Source: Halococcus saccharolyticus DSM 5350
Lineage (GTDB): Archaea; Halobacteriota; Halobacteria; Halobacteriales; Halococcaceae
DNA: 39,283 nt
Assembly (NCBI RefSeq): GCF_000336915.1
Contig: NZ_AOMD01000027.1
Location: forward strand, 7,206-46,488
Direction: 5' to 3'
The first letter of the stretch is position 1. The number at the start of each line of letters is the position of its first letter. Below, piece after piece: positions 16,687 through 24,469 of this stretch. A model generated the notes under the pieces. The model saw only the letters and a program-made list of their open reading frames with translations, ran no database searches and was not told where the DNA came from. A program made the translations under genes and the position numbers.

Positions 16687-17484
16687 ATGGCCACTCGTGG
16701 CGTGATCATCGATCTCGACGGCACGGTCTATCGTGGCAACACCCGCCTTGCCGGTGCTCGCGAAGGGATCGCAACGCTTCATGATTCCAGCTGTGACGTC
16801 TGTTTCGTCTCGAACAACCCAGCGAAATCCCCTACGGAGTTTGCCGCGCGACTCACCGAAATGGATGTGCCAGCCGACGCCGAAGCCGTCGTCTCGGCGG
16901 CCAGCGTCACCGCAACGACGCTCGAACGAACGCATTCCGACGCCGACCTGTTCGTGATCGGGTCGCCCGGACTCCGATCGATCCTCGAAAATAGGGACTT
17001 TGCGCTGACCGACGATCCGGCGGCGTGTGACGTGCTCGTGGCCTCGTACGACCGAGGCTTCGAGTACGACGACATGACCGACGGACTGCGCGCAATCGAG
17101 GCCGGCGCGGCGTTCGTGGGCACCGACCCCGATCGGACGATCCCGACCGCGGACGGCCGCGCGGTGCCGGGTTCGGGCGCGATCATCAACGCCATCACGG
17201 GCGTCGTTGACCGCGAACCCGACTGGATCGCGGGCAAACCCGCCGAACGGATGGCCGAGACGGCGCTCACCCGACTCGATTGCGCGCCCGAGGAGTGTCT
17301 CGTGATCGGCGACCGCCTCGACACCGACATCGCGATGGGCGAGCGTCACGGGATGACGACGGTGCTCGTCCTGACCGGCGTGACCGATCGAGCAACGCTC
17401 GCCACGAGCGACATCGAACCAGATCACGTGATCGACGGGCTCGGCGACATCGGGGTGGTGCTCGACACGATCGACGCCGACTGA
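16687..17484 (+). CDS. HAD-superfamily phosphatase, NagD-like (subfamily IIA)
   Basis: The protein has 265 residues, the normal length for the family. Motif I is DLDGTVYRG near residues 9-17, with the nucleophile and acid/base aspartates. Motif II is VSNNPAKSP around 43. The lysine of motif III lies in AGKPAERM, and motif IV is VIGDRLDTDIAMG, giving the metal-binding aspartates. The cap sits between motifs II and III, as in NagD, AraL and 4-nitrophenyl-phosphatase relatives. Family members dephosphorylate small sugar phosphates, nucleotides or phosphoglycolate, so the substrate remains open. It is followed 72 bases later by the MTH865-like gene on the same strand. Confidence 0.88.
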   Translation: MATRGVIIDLDGTVYRGNTRLAGAREGIATLHDSSCDVCFVSNNPAKSPTEFAARLTEMDVPADAEAVVSAASVTATTLERTHSDADLFVIGSPGLRSILENRDFALTDDPAACDVLVASYDRGFEYDDMTDGLRAIEAGAAFVGTDPDRTIPTADGRAVPGSGAIINAITGVVDREPDWIAGKPAERMAETALTRLDCAPEECLVIGDRLDTDIAMGERHGMTTVLVLTGVTDRATLATSDIEPDHVIDGLGDIGVVLDTIDAD

Positions 17485-17556
17485 CCCGACAATTCCGGAA
17501 AACGGGTCCGAGGTTCCCGAACGTTTTTGGTGTCAGTCGGTGAAGACGAGGGCGCT

Positions 17557-17808
17557 ATGGCAGACGAAGACGAACTCCGCTCCCAGATGATGAACGCGTT
17601 CGAAGAGGCCGACTACCCGATCTCGAGCCCGATGGATCTCGTGCCGGCGCTCCCGAACGGCCCCTCCACCAAGTTCGAGTCCGGCGACTTCTCGATGACC
17701 GCGATGGAGCTCAACACCAAACTCGACGGGGGGAACTTCCCCTATGAGAGCCCCGACGCGTTCGTCGACGACATCATCGACCAGCTCAAATCTCAGGACG
17801 AACTCTAA
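17557..17808 (+). CDS. MTH865-like small protein
   Basis: The product has 83 residues and starts at ATG 17557; an A/T patch GTTTTTGG lies 30-38 bases upstream. The pattern of an N-terminal helix (LRSQMMNAFEEA), YPISSPMDLVPALP, an SMTAMEL segment and a closing FVDDIIDQL helix matches the MTH865 family, whose archetype is a structurally solved archaeal protein of unknown function. It lacks cysteines and membrane segments. Its only clue to function is conservation; it may be co-transcribed with the upstream HAD phosphatase. Confidence 0.8.
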   Translation: MADEDELRSQMMNAFEEADYPISSPMDLVPALPNGPSTKFESGDFSMTAMELNTKLDGGNFPYESPDAFVDDIIDQLKSQDEL

Positions 17809-17850
17809 GCGCAGGCGTTCTCCCCGTCTCAAATTCCGCGAAGCTTGGAG

Positions 17851-17856
17851 TTAACC
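17851..17856 (+). promoter_or_regulatory. Candidate TATA box of the 49-residue membrane protein
   Basis: TTAACC begins 28 bases before ATG 17879. Its spacing supports independent expression of this very short gene. Confidence 0.4.
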
Positions 17857-17878
17857 CGGCCGCCATCGAAGGCCCACT

Positions 17879-18028
17879 ATGGCTGGCCTGGTGGCGGCGT
17901 TCGAGACGATCGTGGAGGTGTTGTTTCGAACGTTCGGGCCGTTCGTCATCCCCGCGACCGTCTTCGTCGTCGGTCTCGTCGGCTACGCCGTGCTCTTCCT
18001 GTTCAATCGATGGGTCGCCGGTCAGTGA
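17879..18028 (+). CDS. Single-pass membrane miniprotein, 49 residues
   Basis: ATG 17879 opens a frame that ends at TGA 18026-18028. Residues 1-18 form an amphipathic segment (VAAFETIVEVLFRTFG). Residues about 20-43 are strongly hydrophobic with the order expected of one membrane helix, followed by NRWVAGQ, so the C-terminus carries the only positive charge near the membrane. The well-placed TTAACC box and the typical haloarchaeal codon choice support expression. Small one-helix proteins of this kind are common in haloarchaea; no function can be assigned. Confidence 0.6.
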   Translation: MAGLVAAFETIVEVLFRTFGPFVIPATVFVVGLVGYAVLFLFNRWVAGQ

Positions 18029-18111
18029 GCCACCCATCGACGCTCGCCGGACGCACCGGTACCGGACGACACCAGCCCAACAGCTAAGCAGTAGCGCACC
18101 GCTCGTGTGCT

Positions 18112-18696
18112 ATGGTCGAGCCCATGCGCGAGTTCGAGACACCCGATGTCGAGGAGCTTCCAACCGATCTCCAAGAGCGCATCACGGCCGAAAGCGAGGA
18201 CGCGGGCTTCACGCCGAACGTCTTCCGGGCGTTCGGGTATCGGCCCTCCCATTTCCGAGCCTTCTTCGCCTACCACGACGCGCTGGTCGAGCACACCGCT
18301 TTGGAGCGCGAGGAAATCGAGATGATCGTGGTCGCGGTCAGCGGTGCGAACGACTGCTATTACTGCATCGTCGCCCACGGTGCACTGCTCCGGATCTACG
18401 CCGACGATCCGCTGCTCGCCGATCAGCTCGCCGCCAACCACCGCGCCGCGGACCTCAACGAGGCCCATCGCACGATGCTCGACATCGCGGTGAAGCTCAC
18501 CGAATCCCCTGGTACTGTCGACTCGAGCGACGTCGACCGGCTCCGCGAAGTGGGCTTTTCCGAGAAAGCGGCGTGGGACATCGCCAGTGTGACCGCCTTC
18601 TTCAACCTCTCGAACCGGATGTCGACGTTCGCCGACATCCGGCCGAACGAGGAGTTCCACACGCTCGGCCGGAGTGACCCCGAGACGAACGAGTGA
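18112..18696 (+). CDS. AhpD-like peroxidase-related protein
   Basis: The protein has 194 residues and belongs to the alkylhydroperoxidase D/carboxymuconolactone decarboxylase fold. The signature is ANDCYYCIVAHG, giving Cys82, Cys85 and His89, the CxxC-x3-H redox centre of this fold. The upstream stretch NVFRAFGYRPSHFRAFFAYHDAL and downstream LDIAVKLTESPGTV-x-x-DVDRLREVGFSEKAAWDIASVTAFFN match the uncharacterised peroxidase-related family. It would reduce hydroperoxides with a thiol partner; the FAD protein at 23290 with its own CxxC is a distant candidate partner only. M5 is an alternative start. Expression is probably independent. Confidence 0.85.
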   Translation: MVEPMREFETPDVEELPTDLQERITAESEDAGFTPNVFRAFGYRPSHFRAFFAYHDALVEHTALEREEIEMIVVAVSGANDCYYCIVAHGALLRIYADDPLLADQLAANHRAADLNEAHRTMLDIAVKLTESPGTVDSSDVDRLREVGFSEKAAWDIASVTAFFNLSNRMSTFADIRPNEEFHTLGRSDPETNE

Positions 18697-18793
18697 ATCG
18701 GGCTGCGGCCGACCGAATCGCTCCCGCTCGCAGCACCGCCCGACACGCTTCGCAAACGGGAAGGCGGACGCCCCCGCCGATCGAACATATGGT

Positions 18794-19684
18794 ATGATCG
18801 GTGGTTTCGGTGGCCCGGGAGTCGTCTTTGCTGTGCTTGCGGCGTTCGTCTGGGGTGGCTACCTGTTCGTCATCAAATCGTACTTCGCTGGCTACCCCGC
18901 CTCGGTGATCCTCGTCGGAATCAACGTTGCGGCGTTCTGCTGGTATCTTCCAGTTGCCGTTCTGACGACTCCGTCGAACGCACCGCTACTGCCCGGATCG
19001 CTGGAGCCGACCGCGTGGCTGTTCATGCTCGGTGTCATCGGGGTCACCGCGCTCGCGACTGGCGCGATGTTTCGTGCGCTCGCCGTCGGCGACGTCTCCT
19101 ACGTCGCTCCGGTGAGCAAGATCGTGCCCGTCTTCGTCCTGCCACTCGAAATCGTGCTCCTCGACGAACACCTCTCGACCGTTCAGATCGCGGGTGTCGT
19201 GATAGCGACGTTCGCGGTCTACCTCATGAACTACCGCGGCGGTGGGTTGCTCGTGCCGCTCCGGAAGACGGTGACGTACCGACCGGCGCAGTTCGCCCTG
19301 CTGAGTGCGGCGCTGTTCGGGATCGTCGACGTGTCTCGCCGGGTCGTCCTCCAGGAGTTCACGATCCCACCGCGGGTGTGGGTGCTCGGACTGTTCGGAG
19401 GAATGGCCCTCCTCGTGGCCCCTGTCGCGATACGATCCTGGCCGGAGGGCACGCGGCGTGACGCTCCGAAGTTCGTCGCAACGGCGCTGTTCGCCGTCGT
19501 CGGCGAGCATCTCACCGCCCTCGCGTTCGATGTCGCCCCGGCGAGCATCGCCTCACCGATCATCAACACTCAGGCGGTAGTGGCGGTTCTTCTGGGGGGT
19601 GTCGTGCTCCACGAGGAACGTCTCCGCTCTCGGCTTGGTGCTGCCATGATCGCCGTCACCGGCGTGGCGCTGATCGCCGCGTAA
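18794..19684 (+). CDS. DMT/EamA-family transporter
   Basis: The start is ATG 18794; the longer frame from 18674 overlaps the peroxidase gene and is not hydrophobic. The 296 residues contain about ten membrane helices in two homologous halves. Helix 1 holds VFAVLAAFVWGGYLFVIKS, typical of EamA repeats, helix 4 ends in PVSKIVPVFVLPLEIVLLDEHLS, and the second half repeats it as SPIINTQAVVAVLLGGVVLHEERL. That E-(H/R)-L motif after each half is the family hallmark. Members export metabolites, amino acids or drugs. The substrate is unknown and the gene stands alone. Confidence 0.88.
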   Translation: MIGGFGGPGVVFAVLAAFVWGGYLFVIKSYFAGYPASVILVGINVAAFCWYLPVAVLTTPSNAPLLPGSLEPTAWLFMLGVIGVTALATGAMFRALAVGDVSYVAPVSKIVPVFVLPLEIVLLDEHLSTVQIAGVVIATFAVYLMNYRGGGLLVPLRKTVTYRPAQFALLSAALFGIVDVSRRVVLQEFTIPPRVWVLGLFGGMALLVAPVAIRSWPEGTRRDAPKFVATALFAVVGEHLTALAFDVAPASIASPIINTQAVVAVLLGGVVLHEERLRSRLGAAMIAVTGVALIAA

Positions 19685-19731
19685 CCTATCGTTCCACGGA
19701 TACTCACCGACCATGGTGGCTCACCGCACGG

Positions 19732-19736
19732 TTAAG
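19732..19736 (+). promoter_or_regulatory. Candidate TATA box before the DUF5789-like gene
   Basis: TTAAG sits 24-28 bases before ATG 19760. It is followed by the inverted repeat at 19744-19758, which would then lie in the initiation region. Confidence 0.4.
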
Positions 19737-19743
19737 CCGATGG

Positions 19744-19758
19744 CCACCGTATCGGTGG
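19744..19758. repeat. Perfect 6+6 inverted repeat touching a start codon
   Basis: CCACCG-TAT-CGGTGG ends one base before ATG 19760. It lies between the presumed TATA box and the start codon, where a repressor or a leader hairpin could block initiation. Confidence 0.5.
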
Positions 19759-19759
19759 T

Positions 19760-20014
19760 ATGCAAGAGGTGAAACTCGGACGGATCGCACCTGTTCTCGC
19801 TGAGTTGGAGTATCCGATATCACGTGAGGCCGTCGTCGACCAACTGGGTGAAACGACCGTCCTCCTGGCGGATGGCAAGGTGAACTTCGGCGACCTCATC
19901 GACGAAGCGAACGAGGAAACGTTCGACTCTCACGACAGCCTTCTCCTCGAAACGATGAACCTGCTCCCGCGTCACGCGGTCGGCGAGCCGTACCAATCCG
20001 AAGGCGAGGGCTGA
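19760..20014 (+). CDS. Small DUF5789-like haloarchaeal protein
   Basis: The product has 84 acidic residues. VLAELEYPISREAVVDQLG, a strand LLADGKVNFGDLI, an EETFDSHDSLLLETMNLLP helix and VGEPYQSEGEG mirror the layout of the protein at 15481-15807, in shortened form. It has no signal or membrane helix. Expression should be from its own promoter, and the inverted repeat at its start suggests regulation. Its function is unknown. Confidence 0.7.
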   Translation: MQEVKLGRIAPVLAELEYPISREAVVDQLGETTVLLADGKVNFGDLIDEANEETFDSHDSLLLETMNLLPRHAVGEPYQSEGEG

Positions 20015-20141
20015 GCGGCGATCGAACGCCCTCGTCAACGGCCCGCACGTAGCCGGATGGTGTGTGCGAGGACGACACTCGGAGGTTCCGTCACGCGTCG
20101 AACGGCGGAAGGGACTTTGCCGCGCCGAGTCTTCGACTGAT

Positions 20142-20738
20142 ATGCGCGGCCTCGACGACACCGACCGCGAGATTCTCGATCTTCTCACCGACGACGCCCG
20201 TCGACCCTACCGTGAGATCGCCGACCGGGTCGATCTCTCGCCGCCGGCGGTGTCCGACCGGGTCGACCGGCTCCGCGAGCTCGGCGTCATCCGCGGGTTC
20301 ACGCTCGATCTGAATCGATCACTGCTCGACGCCGGACGCCACGTCCTCGTCGAGCTACGTGTTCGGCCCGCGACGCTTGAGGATGTTCGATCAGCCATCG
20401 AGGTCGCGACGCCAGTTGAACACGTCTTCACCACCGCCGACGCCCGAATCGTCTTCGACGCCACACTCGACGGGCGTGACGTCCGCGACCTCCTCGCCGA
20501 GACGATCGACCTCGACGCAGTGCAGGAGTACGATGTCCGGCCGCTGTCGAGCACGTCGTGGACGCCCCAGATCGGCGACGCGGCGTTCGCGCCCGAATGC
20601 GTCGAATGTGACAACACCGTCGACGAGGAAGGGACGACAGCGCGACTCGACGGTGAGCTGTATCACTTCTGCTGTCCGTCGTGTGAGTCGCAGTTCACCG
20701 AGCGGTACGAGACGCTCCGTGAGGGCGCGGCAGATTGA
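20142..20738 (+). CDS. Lrp/AsnC-type regulator with C-terminal TRASH metal-binding domain
   Basis: Started at ATG 20142, the protein has 198 residues; the frame reaches back to 20064 without a plausible start signal. Residues 1-50 form an AsnC helix-turn-helix, LDDTDREILDLLTDDARRPYREIADRVDLSPPAVSDRVDRL, seen with IRGFTLDLN after the wing. Residues 65-135 form a ligand-binding-like domain. Residues about 150-190 form a TRASH motif, CVEC with a later FCCPSCESQF, a fold that binds copper or similar metals. In Halobacterium and Sulfolobus regulators of this design control copper efflux genes. The copper-storage-like gene 260 bases downstream is the likeliest target, and the halocyanin is a further candidate. 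Confidence 0.88.
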   Translation: MRGLDDTDREILDLLTDDARRPYREIADRVDLSPPAVSDRVDRLRELGVIRGFTLDLNRSLLDAGRHVLVELRVRPATLEDVRSAIEVATPVEHVFTTADARIVFDATLDGRDVRDLLAETIDLDAVQEYDVRPLSSTSWTPQIGDAAFAPECVECDNTVDEEGTTARLDGELYHFCCPSCESQFTERYETLREGAAD

Positions 20739-20984
20739 GACAACGGGCGACATCTTCACGACGTCACGCACAGCAGAGGGCTATCGGAGACGTCGGCGAC
20801 GGACAGCCAGCCGATCCCGGCAATCTTCCGGATGGACGATATCCGTTCAACGGGCGTTGTGCGCTGTGTCGGCGGCTTTCGAAACCAAACCGGCCGACGG
20901 ATGTGGTTCAGTACGGTCGCTTCGAGATTCGTCGTCCGATTGGCTTCGGTTCGTGAGCCACAACGGACGAAAGGTTCACCCTCC

Positions 20985-20990
20985 AAGGAG
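20985..20990 (+). promoter_or_regulatory. Shine-Dalgarno site before the Cys-rich protein gene
   Basis: AAGGAG lies eight bases before ATG 20999. Most genes here look leaderless, so this transcript should carry a real leader, with its promoter further upstream in the 260-base gap after the regulator. Confidence 0.55.
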
Positions 20991-20998
20991 AAACCGTA

Positions 20999-21343
20999 AT
21001 GGCGCTGCAAGAGATCGACCACCTCGACGACGACGCACGTGACTGTCTCGACAACTGCCTCGAAGCCGCGCAGGTCTGTGAGTGGTGTGCCGACGAGTGT
21101 GCGAGCCACGGTGAAGAGATGGCCGAGTGTATCAGACTCTGCCGGGATGTCGCGGATATCGCATCGCTCCACGCACGGCTGATGGCACGCGATTCGGCGT
21201 ACAGCGAGGATCTCGCCGCAACCTGTGCAGAGGTCTGTGAGGCCTGTGCCGACGAGTGCGAGGGCCACGATCACGACCACTGCCAGGCCTGTGTGGACAT
21301 CCTTCGCGACTGTGTCGAGTCCTGCCGCCGGATGGCGTCCTAA
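20999..21343 (+). CDS. Cys-rich four-helix-bundle copper-binding protein (Csp/DUF326-like)
   Basis: The product has 114 residues and 15 cysteines spaced along predicted helices, as in DCLDNC, VCEWCADEC, ECIRLC, TCAEVCEACADEC, HCQACVDILRDCVESC. That i, i+3/i+4 spacing points all thiols to the inside of a four-helix bundle, as in copper storage proteins that hold many Cu(I) ions. No signal peptide is present, so storage would be cytosolic. The AsnC-TRASH regulator just upstream on the same strand and the halocyanin downstream support a copper role. Binding of another soft metal is possible. Confidence 0.85.
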   Translation: MALQEIDHLDDDARDCLDNCLEAAQVCEWCADECASHGEEMAECIRLCRDVADIASLHARLMARDSAYSEDLAATCAEVCEACADECEGHDHDHCQACVDILRDCVESCRRMAS

Positions 21344-21373
21344 GGCTCGGATCGTCGTCCGATCGGGTGATCC

Positions 21374-22321
21374 TCACTGGGTCGGATCGGGTTCGTACTC
21401 CGGGCCGACGGCCATCGAGAGCGCACCCGGCCGGACCTGGAGGTCGAGTTCGTGGTGGGTGCTGATCTCGCCGTCGAGGCTGAAGTCGATCGAGCGGTCG
21501 CGGCCCACGATCTGGAGGCGTCGGGCGAAGAGTCGATCGACGTGTTCGGTGTCTCGGCCGAGGAGCTGCTGGGCGATCGCCTCCGTAACGCGATCGCTCT
21601 GTGGCATTTCCTCGATCACGGTGACGTCGAACAGTCCGTCCTCGACGTTCGCCTGGCCGATCCGATTCGTGAACCGCCGGGAGTTGCCGACGAGCACACA
21701 GAGTGCCTCGCCCGACCACGACCACGTCTCGCCGTCGGCGACCGCGTCAATGGTGAGATCGAGTGGGTCGAATGTCGCCGCCTGCTGGACGCCCGTGATA
21801 ACGAACGCGAGCGGGCCGAACCGTTCCTTGACGTCGGACGTGGTCGCAGCGCTCGCATCGGCGGTCAGCCCCGCGACGCAGGACTTCACGAATGGCTCAT
21901 CGTCGGCAAGTCCGAGGTCGAGCGCACGGACCTCACCTTCATCGAGCATCGCAAATCCGTGTTCGATCCCCTCGATCCCGAGATCGGTCGCCACGATGTT
22001 CGCCGTGCCAGCGGGGAGCACGCCGAGCCGAACGTCGTCGAGCGCTTCAGCCGCCACGAGCCCCTCGATCACCTCCTTCAGGGTGCCGTCGCCACCGCAC
22101 GCACCGAGCACGCTAACCCCGTCCGCTGCGGCCTCGCGAGCGAGATCGGCCGCATGTCCTGCCTCGGCCGTCTCGCGCACGGAGTAGCCGCGCTCGTCGG
22201 CGAGACGACGGACGGTCGAGAGGTGATCGCTCGACCCACTCTCTGGGTTCACGATCACGCGCTTTTCGGCGTCGTCGGCCGTCGCTCCGCCATCGGTTTG
22301 AACGGTGGTCGGGGGTCTCAT
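21374..22321 (-). CDS. Diacylglycerol/lipid kinase family protein (YegS/DgkB-like)
   Basis: Started at ATG 22321, the protein has 315 residues, usual for the family; the frame extends to 23053 only as an antisense of the halocyanin gene. VIVNPESGS at 23-31 and GACGGDGTLKEVIEGL with GGDGT at 76-80 form the nucleotide-binding motif of the diacylglycerol kinase catalytic domain, followed by LGVLPAGTANIVATDLGI. The C-terminal half has LCVLVGNSRRF and a final SLDGE segment, as in YegS. It phosphorylates a lipid diacylglycerol-like substrate, here perhaps an archaeal ether lipid or an unrelated sphingoid-like lipid, with ATP at the membrane face. The A/T box ATTTATTTT at 22354-22362 precedes it. 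Confidence 0.88.
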   Translation of the reverse strand: MRPPTTVQTDGGATADDAEKRVIVNPESGSSDHLSTVRRLADERGYSVRETAEAGHAADLAREAAADGVSVLGACGGDGTLKEVIEGLVAAEALDDVRLGVLPAGTANIVATDLGIEGIEHGFAMLDEGEVRALDLGLADDEPFVKSCVAGLTADASAATTSDVKERFGPLAFVITGVQQAATFDPLDLTIDAVADGETWSWSGEALCVLVGNSRRFTNRIGQANVEDGLFDVTVIEEMPQSDRVTEAIAQQLLGRDTEHVDRLFARRLQIVGRDRSIDFSLDGEISTHHELDLQVRPGALSMAVGPEYEPDPTQ

Positions 22322-22353
22322 CGTGCTGTCCGACGTTCGTTCGGTGGTCGGGG

Positions 22354-22362
22354 AAAATAAAT
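22354..22362 (-). promoter_or_regulatory. TATA-type box of the lipid kinase gene
   Basis: ATTTATTTT on the minus strand, in G+C-rich surroundings, lies 33-41 bases before ATG 22321. A short leader of some 8-10 bases is implied. Confidence 0.5.
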
Positions 22363-22513
22363 GACGGGACTGCCGCTGAAGCGTCCCGGCCGCCGCGACG
22401 TGTTCGGTTTTCGACGGTGCGTCTCGTCCGGTGTACTGGTTTCGAGCGGCTATCGAGGAGCGACGACGGAATCGGCGGTCTTTTGGGTCGAACGGACGAA
22501 CACGAAACGACTG

Positions 22514-23218
22514 ATGACGCCCGACACCGACGCCCTCGACAGACGAACCGTCCTCCGCGGCGCGGCCGGCGTGCTGGCCGCGGGAGCACTCGCTGGCTGT
22601 TCCGGCGGCTCCGGCGACGGCGAGTCGAACGGCTCCGGAGGTTCGGGAACCGAAAGCGAGGCAGCCACCGACGGAGATACGGCGACTGAAACCACGGAAA
22701 CCGAAGGGGAAGCCGCGTCCGAATCGACCGACAACGAGTCGACAGGCAACGCTTCCACCGCGAACGAAACCGCCGGAGCGAACGCCACCACGGCAACGAA
22801 CGGGACAACGGGGACGAACAACACGTCTGCGACGAACGGCACGGCGGGGACGAGCGTCGGGACGGGAGCCGTCGACGAGTATCTTGCCGAGGCAAAAGGA
22901 TACGACGGCTCGATAGCCGACGAGACCGGCTCGGATGGGATCGAGATCTCTGTCGGTGCCGGCGAGAACGGATTCGCGTTCGGCCCGGCGGCAGTCCGCG
23001 TCTCGCCCGGCACCACGATCACGTGGACGTGGACCGGCGAAGGAGGGACACACAACGTCGTCTCCGAGGACGACGGCCCGCTCAACAGTGGGCAGCCGGA
23101 GATGGGTGAGGACGTGACCTACGAGGAAACGCTCGACTCACCGGGAGTGTATCCCTACTACTGTAACCCACACCGCTCGCTCGGTATGAAGGGCGCAGTC
23201 GTTGTCGCGAGCGAGTAG
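22514..23218 (+). CDS. Halocyanin, membrane-anchored blue copper protein
   Basis: ATG 22514 places the twin-arginine signal correctly: DRRTVLRGAAG, a hydrophobic stretch and the lipobox LAGC with Cys29 as lipid anchor. Residues 30-120 form a long Ser/Thr/Gly/Glu/Asn-rich linker with many possible N-glycosylation sites. The plastocyanin-like domain occupies about 128-234. Copper ligands are visible as His180 in GGTHNVV and the trio Cys217, His220, Met225 in YYCNPHRSLGM. The protein shuttles electrons on the outer face of the membrane between a respiratory complex and an oxidase or reductase. The copper regulator and storage protein upstream suggest copper-dependent control. The longer frame from 22361 would hide the signal and is rejected. 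Confidence 0.92.
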   Translation: MTPDTDALDRRTVLRGAAGVLAAGALAGCSGGSGDGESNGSGGSGTESEAATDGDTATETTETEGEAASESTDNESTGNASTANETAGANATTATNGTTGTNNTSATNGTAGTSVGTGAVDEYLAEAKGYDGSIADETGSDGIEISVGAGENGFAFGPAAVRVSPGTTITWTWTGEGGTHNVVSEDDGPLNSGQPEMGEDVTYEETLDSPGVYPYYCNPHRSLGMKGAVVVASE

Positions 23219-23289
23219 TACCCGTCGAGCGTCGCAGCACCGACTGCGATCCGGCCTGTTATGGGGCTCGCGACCCTATTATTTCACAT

Positions 23290-24312
23290 ATGGACGACGA
23301 GAACGACTTCGATGTCGCGGTGGTCGGCGGTGGACCGGCCGGCCTCACGACCGCCCTCTACACCACCCGGCTGGGCCACGACACCGTGGTCGTCAACCGC
23401 GGCGGCGGGCGTGCCGCGATGATGCGTGACACCCACAACGTCATCGGCGTCACCGAGGACGTGAGCGGCAACGAACTCCTCCAGGCTGCGATCGACCAGA
23501 TCCAGGATTACGGCGCGGAGTACCGTCGCGGCTCGGTGACGAACGTCGAGGCGACCGACGGTCCGCGTCGGTTCCGAGTCGAGACGGGCGACGACGAGAT
23601 TGCGGTCGATCGCGTAGTGCTCGCCACCGGCTTTTCCGATGCGACTCCCGATCCCCCGCTACCCCGCACCGGCCGCGGTCTCCACTACTGTCTCCACTGT
23701 GATGCGTACATGTTCGTCGACGAGTCGGTATACGTGATGGGCCACGGCGAGTCGGCCGCCCACGTCGCGATGATCATGCTCAACTTCACCGACGAGGTCG
23801 ATCTCCTGCTCAGAGGCCACGAACCCGAGTGGTCCGACGAGACCGACCGCCAGCTTCGTGCGCACCCGGTCGAGATCGTCGACAGCGAGATCGAGAGCAA
23901 GTTTTCGGACGAAGACGATCCGGAATGGCTCGGCGGGTTCGAGTTCGAGGACGGGACGCGGCGGGAGTACAAAGGCGGGTTCGCGATGTACGGCTCGCAG
24001 TACAACAACGGCCTCGCGGCTGATCTCGGCTGCGATCTCACCGACGACGGCACGGTAGCGGTCGACGACCACGGTCGGACCTCGATCGAGGGGGTCTTCG
24101 CGGTCGGCGACCTCACACCGGGCCACAACCAGATCCCGGTGGCGATGGGCCAAGGGGCGAAAGCCGGCATCGCCATCCACTACGACCTCCGTCGGTTCCC
24201 GATGAGCCCTGAGGAGATCGAAGCTGCCGGCGGCGTCGACGACGAGGACGTCCCAGCGGTGTCGGCCGACCTGCGATCGAGTTCTGCCTCACACGCCGCC
24301 AGCGACGACTGA
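23290..24312 (+). CDS. FAD-dependent NAD(P)-disulfide oxidoreductase, thioredoxin reductase-like
   Basis: The protein has 340 residues. VAVVGGGPAGLTTALYTTRLG at 9-29 is the FAD-binding Rossmann motif, and LATGFSD follows the usual strand. YCLHCDAY holds the redox pair Cys134 and Cys137, where thioredoxin reductases have CATCDG. VYVMGHGESAAHVAMIM gives the second, pyridine-nucleotide-binding motif, altered from GxGxxA to GHGESA. TSIEGVFAVGDLTPGHNQIPVAMGQGAKAG is the C-terminal FAD-binding ATG box. It should transfer electrons to a disulfide partner, but the loss of the standard CATC sequence leaves the partner open. It lies 71 bases after the halocyanin gene on the same strand. Confidence 0.87.
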   Translation: MDDENDFDVAVVGGGPAGLTTALYTTRLGHDTVVVNRGGGRAAMMRDTHNVIGVTEDVSGNELLQAAIDQIQDYGAEYRRGSVTNVEATDGPRRFRVETGDDEIAVDRVVLATGFSDATPDPPLPRTGRGLHYCLHCDAYMFVDESVYVMGHGESAAHVAMIMLNFTDEVDLLLRGHEPEWSDETDRQLRAHPVEIVDSEIESKFSDEDDPEWLGGFEFEDGTRREYKGGFAMYGSQYNNGLAADLGCDLTDDGTVAVDDHGRTSIEGVFAVGDLTPGHNQIPVAMGQGAKAGIAIHYDLRRFPMSPEEIEAAGGVDDEDVPAVSADLRSSSASHAASDD

Positions 24313-24469
24313 TCGCCACGGTAGGCCGAATCGTTGGGACGAATCGACACCGCGGGTGGTATGTGGACGGGGGCAGTAGTAAGAATATGCAGGCCGAGTG
24401 CGACGGCGATCGGAGCCCGAGCCGACGAGCGCGCGACGAACGGATCGAGGGGCGCGAGGAGCGGTCGCG

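Noticed and set aside
20739-20998. Frames in the gap between the AsnC-TRASH regulator and the Cys-rich protein
   Set aside because: They show no domain and no coding bias; the gap is better read as promoter and leader for the Cys-rich gene.
21225-22360. Long plus-strand frames opposite the lipid kinase
   Set aside because: Antisense shadows; the kinase frame has the GGDGT motif and full family length.
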